A stretch of DNA of 8,741 bases, taken from NCBI GenBank assembly GCA_023418705.1, contig JAEZYZ010000481.1:1-8741 (forward strand). Direction: 5' to 3'. Positions 6,439 through 8,741 of this stretch are shown in pieces (the stretch's first letter is position 1; every line of letters begins with the position of its first letter). Below the pieces are notes generated by a model that saw only the letters and a program-made list of their open reading frames with translations, had not been told where the DNA came from and did not search any database. The DNA is from Pseudomonadota bacterium (lineage in GTDB: Bacteria > Myxococcota_A > Polyangia > Polyangiales > Polyangiaceae). Position numbers and translations under genes: made by a program.

Positions 6439-6824
6439 CCGTTGCTTCCTTTCAGACTTCCGATGCCGAGACTGCCGACCGCCGCTCGCCCCGCCGAGGG
6501 CCGTGCCGGCTTGTCCGCCTGAGCGGCGCCGGTGTCCTCTTCCTCGATCTGCGTGATCGGCGCCTCGGTGAACAAGTAGGTGCGGAGCATCTCGTCCCAC
6601 TGGGGCATGTTCCGGCGCAGCCACTCGAGGGTCATACAGGCGTGCTCGATCTCCTCGTCCCGGTTGTGAGCGAGCACGTCGCGCAAGGAAGCATCCTGAC
6701 AGAGCGCGACCCGCTGGTGGTACCAATCCACGGCCTCGATCTCCTCCTTGAGGCTGTTGAGCGCGCGGTGAAAATTGCGGGCCTCGTCGTCCAGGTGCTC
6801 GTACGGTTCGTGGTAATCGGTCAT
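6435..6824 (-). CDS. encFtn: Encapsulated ferritin-like cargo protein (EncFtn)
   Basis: A 129-residue ferroxidase that oxidises Fe(II) inside the encapsulin shell. Residues 1-96 form the two-helix EncFtn domain, which assembles into an annular decamer with iron sites at the dimer interface. Compared from memory with the Rhodospirillum rubrum protein, the ferroxidase ligands are present: Glu28 (KEEIEAVDWY), Glu58 and His61 (HNRDEEIEHACMTLEWLRRN), with Tyr35 nearby; Glu27 and Glu30 match the entry-site acids. The block LRTYLFTEAPIT (80-91) is a family hallmark. An Ala/Pro/Arg linker (97-116) ends in the shell-targeting peptide GSLGIGSLKG (117-126), close to the common LGIGSL cargo motif. The ATG at 6822-6824 follows a strong GGAGGAG. 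The stop overlaps the encapsulin start by 4 nt. Transcription is divergent from asnS. Confidence 0.95.
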   Translation of the reverse strand: MTDYHEPYEHLDDEARNFHRALNSLKEEIEAVDWYHQRVALCQDASLRDVLAHNRDEEIEHACMTLEWLRRNMPQWDEMLRTYLFTEAPITQIEEEDTGAAQADKPARPSAGRAAVGSLGIGSLKGSNG

Positions 6825-6833
6825 GCACTCCTC

Positions 6834-6849
6834 CGGCGGCCGGCCGCCG
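6834..6849. repeat. 16-bp perfect palindrome abutting the EncFtn ribosome binding site
   Basis: CGGCGGCCGGCCGCCG reads identically on both strands and ends at the GGAGGAG of encFtn (6828-6834). In the mRNA it could fold beside the ribosome binding site; in DNA it could be an operator. It is made only of G and C, so chance is not excluded. Confidence 0.5.
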
Positions 6850-6865
6850 CGCGCTTGCGCGGAAA

Positions 6866-6894
6866 CTCTTGTGGCTGCGATGCTTCGGCGTCAA
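6866..6894 (-). promoter_or_regulatory. Weak candidate promoter for encFtn-enc
   Basis: On the minus strand TTGACG (6894-6889) is followed after 17 nt by CAAGAG (6871-6866), giving a leader of roughly 35 nt that includes the palindrome and ribosome binding site. The -35 is good (5/6) but the -10 is poor. No AT-rich Fur-box-like sequence is visible. Confidence 0.25.
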
Positions 6895-6970
6895 GGCCGC
6901 AGGGCCGGCGACGGACGGGGACGCTTCCGCGCTCCAGACGCCCGTCACTCTTATCGAAGTCGCCTCCCAT

Positions 6971-7158
6971 CGAGCGGCTTGCCAGCCGCGGCCGTCATGG
7001 CGAGCATCGGCTCAGGACGCCGCTCCGGAACCCGACGAGTCCGGATCCGTTTTTCCAGACCCGAGCACCGGGTGGTTCCTGAGATCCTCCGCTCGCGGGT
7101 CGGATCTAGACTACCTCGACGTTTCGCGACGACGGCTGGCAGGCAGGCAAGCCGCTCG
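6971..7158. repeat. Inverted repeat pair flanking the asnS leader (MITE-like)
   Basis: CGAGCGGCTTGCC (6971-6983) is the exact reverse complement of 7146-7158. A further AGCCG (6984-6988) pairs with CGGCT (7133-7137), leaving an 8-nt bulge made of two extra GGCA units, so one arm has one GGCA and the other three. Each arm is also a small hairpin by itself (CGGCT/AGCCG). The unit spans 188 bp and ends 14 nt before the asnS ATG. I see no target-site duplication and no transposase. Confidence 0.5.
7024..7054 (+). terminator. Possible attenuator/terminator in the asnS leader
   Basis: TCCGGA at 7024-7029 and again at 7040-7045 can pair (each is self-complementary) with a 10-nt loop, and TTTTT follows at 7050-7054. 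The stem is only 6 bp and 4 nt separate it from the T-run, so it is a marginal intrinsic terminator. It could attenuate asnS or be chance. Confidence 0.25.
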
Positions 7159-7172
7159 TCGCCACAGGCAAC

Positions 7173-8564
<1,392 letters not shown>

Positions 8565-8566
8565 GG

Positions 8567-8610
8567 CCCCGCCGGGGGGGAGAGCCGCCCGCGCTGCGCC
8601 AGCGGCGGGG
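8567..8610 (+). terminator. GC-rich inverted repeat after asnS
   Basis: CCCCGCCG (8567-8574) can pair with CGGCGGGG (8603-8610), with a smaller CGCT/AGCG stem inside the loop (8592-8604). It starts 2 nt after the asnS stop. No T-run follows (the next bases are CGCGGGAATATTC), so it is at best a non-canonical terminator. Confidence 0.35.
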
Positions 8611-8630
8611 CGCGGGAATATTCGAGAGGT

Positions 8631-8658
8631 TTGACTCCGCCCGTGGTCGCCGTATGCC
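8631..8658 (+). promoter_or_regulatory. Candidate promoter for a leaderless lipoprotein transcript
   Basis: TTGACT (8631-8636), a 16-nt spacer and TATGCC (8653-8658) form a sigma-70-like promoter. Seven bases after the -10 lies the A of the ATG at 8665, so the mRNA would start at or within a base or two of the start codon. No Shine-Dalgarno is present, which agrees with a leaderless message. Confidence 0.5.
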
Positions 8659-8664
8659 ACGGGC
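8639..8664. promoter_or_regulatory. 8-bp inverted repeat overlapping the -10 (operator-like)
   Basis: GCCCGTGG (8639-8646) and CCACGGGC (8657-8664) are perfect reverse complements separated by 10 nt; the second arm ends directly at the ATG. The repeat brackets the candidate -10 box, a typical place for a repressor site. Confidence 0.5.
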
Positions 8665-8741
8665 ATGATTCGATCGCTGTTGATGGCCGGGGCCGCGCTG
8701 CTCGCGTTCGCCGGTTGCGCCCCCGCCCCGCCCCCCCCCCC
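8665..8741 (+). CDS. Start of a lipoprotein gene (truncated by window end)
   Basis: Only 25 codons are present. The translation MIRSLLMAGAALLAFAGC is a bacterial lipoprotein signal peptide: Arg at position 3, a hydrophobic core, and a lipobox AFAGC with the lipidated Cys at residue 18. It continues as APAPPPPP, a Pro-rich spacer of the sort that follows the lipid anchor in myxobacterial lipoproteins. The codons run into a C11 tract at the end of the window. It starts 100 bp after asnS, likely from its own promoter. The mature protein cannot be identified. Confidence 0.6.
   Translation, partial: MIRSLLMAGAALLAFAGCAPAPPPP

Larger units (their letters stand above)
6825..7172. other. 348-bp divergent regulatory region between encFtn and asnS
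   Basis: This non-coding region must carry promoters for two opposite transcripts. It holds the palindrome at 6834-6849, a weak encFtn promoter, two related hairpins in opposite orientation (6971-6989 and 7133-7158), a TCCGGA repeat pair followed by five T (7024-7054), and a possible asnS -10-like TAGACT at 7108-7113 lacking a clear -35. Short open frames here lack ribosome binding sites and recognisable protein content. Confidence 0.6.

Noticed and set aside
6439..6948. Fusion or extension of encapsulin upstream through the ferritin gene
   Set aside because: The frame is open, but its content is Arg-rich shadow sequence. The ATG at 6438 has a ribosome binding site and starts the canonical encapsulin N terminus.
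7070..7090. T-box-like GGGTGGTTCC in the asnS leader
   Set aside because: It only partly resembles the T-box core. The TGGT would not match the usual G discriminator base of tRNA-Asn, and no specifier loop is evident.

Overview
The window is GC-rich, densely packed bacterial DNA. It fits a member of the Myxococcota (Polyangia-like). The support is a secreted TPR plus PEGA-domain protein with Pro/Ala linkers, high GC at third codon positions, a lipoprotein with a Pro-rich start, and an encapsulin/EncFtn pair resembling the one I recall from Haliangium. This placement is inferred from gene style, not from a marker gene.

Layout: 66-1181 (-) encodes an exported PEGA/TPR protein. From 6824 down to 1341 six genes run on the minus strand in two groups. 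The first is an encapsulated ferritin (EncFtn, 6435-6824) joined by a 4-nt ATGA overlap to a family 1 encapsulin shell gene (5638-6438). After a 110-bp gap comes a four-gene cassette: soluble C39-like cysteine peptidase (4784-5527), RLAN/RimK-like ATP-grasp amidoligase (3334-4809), GCS2-type glutamate-cysteine ligase homologue (2054-3337) and N-formylglutamate amidohydrolase-like hydrolase (1341-2051). Junctions in the cassette are 26-nt overlap, 4-nt overlap and 2-nt gap, so it looks like one translationally coupled unit. The 110-bp gap holds a plausible promoter for the cassette, whose 17-bp spacer contains a tandem 8-bp repeat. On the plus strand, asnS (7173-8564) diverges from encFtn across a 348-bp region rich in inverted repeats. 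The last 77 bases begin a lipoprotein gene, apparently leaderless, cut off in a C11 run at the window end.

How the genes may work together: EncFtn carries a C-terminal cargo-loading peptide and intact ferroxidase residues, and the shell retains a Trp matching the flavin-binding Trp of the Thermotoga encapsulin. Together they predict an iron-storing nanocompartment. The cassette combines two ATP-dependent amide-bond-forming enzymes (ATP-grasp and GCS2), a papain-fold peptidase and a glutamyl-amide-type hydrolase. This is the type of amidoligase neighbourhood described by comparative genomics, thought to make or modify a peptide or glutamate conjugate; its product is unknown to me. Its position directly behind an iron nanocompartment is the most interesting aspect of the window, but a functional link is only an inference.
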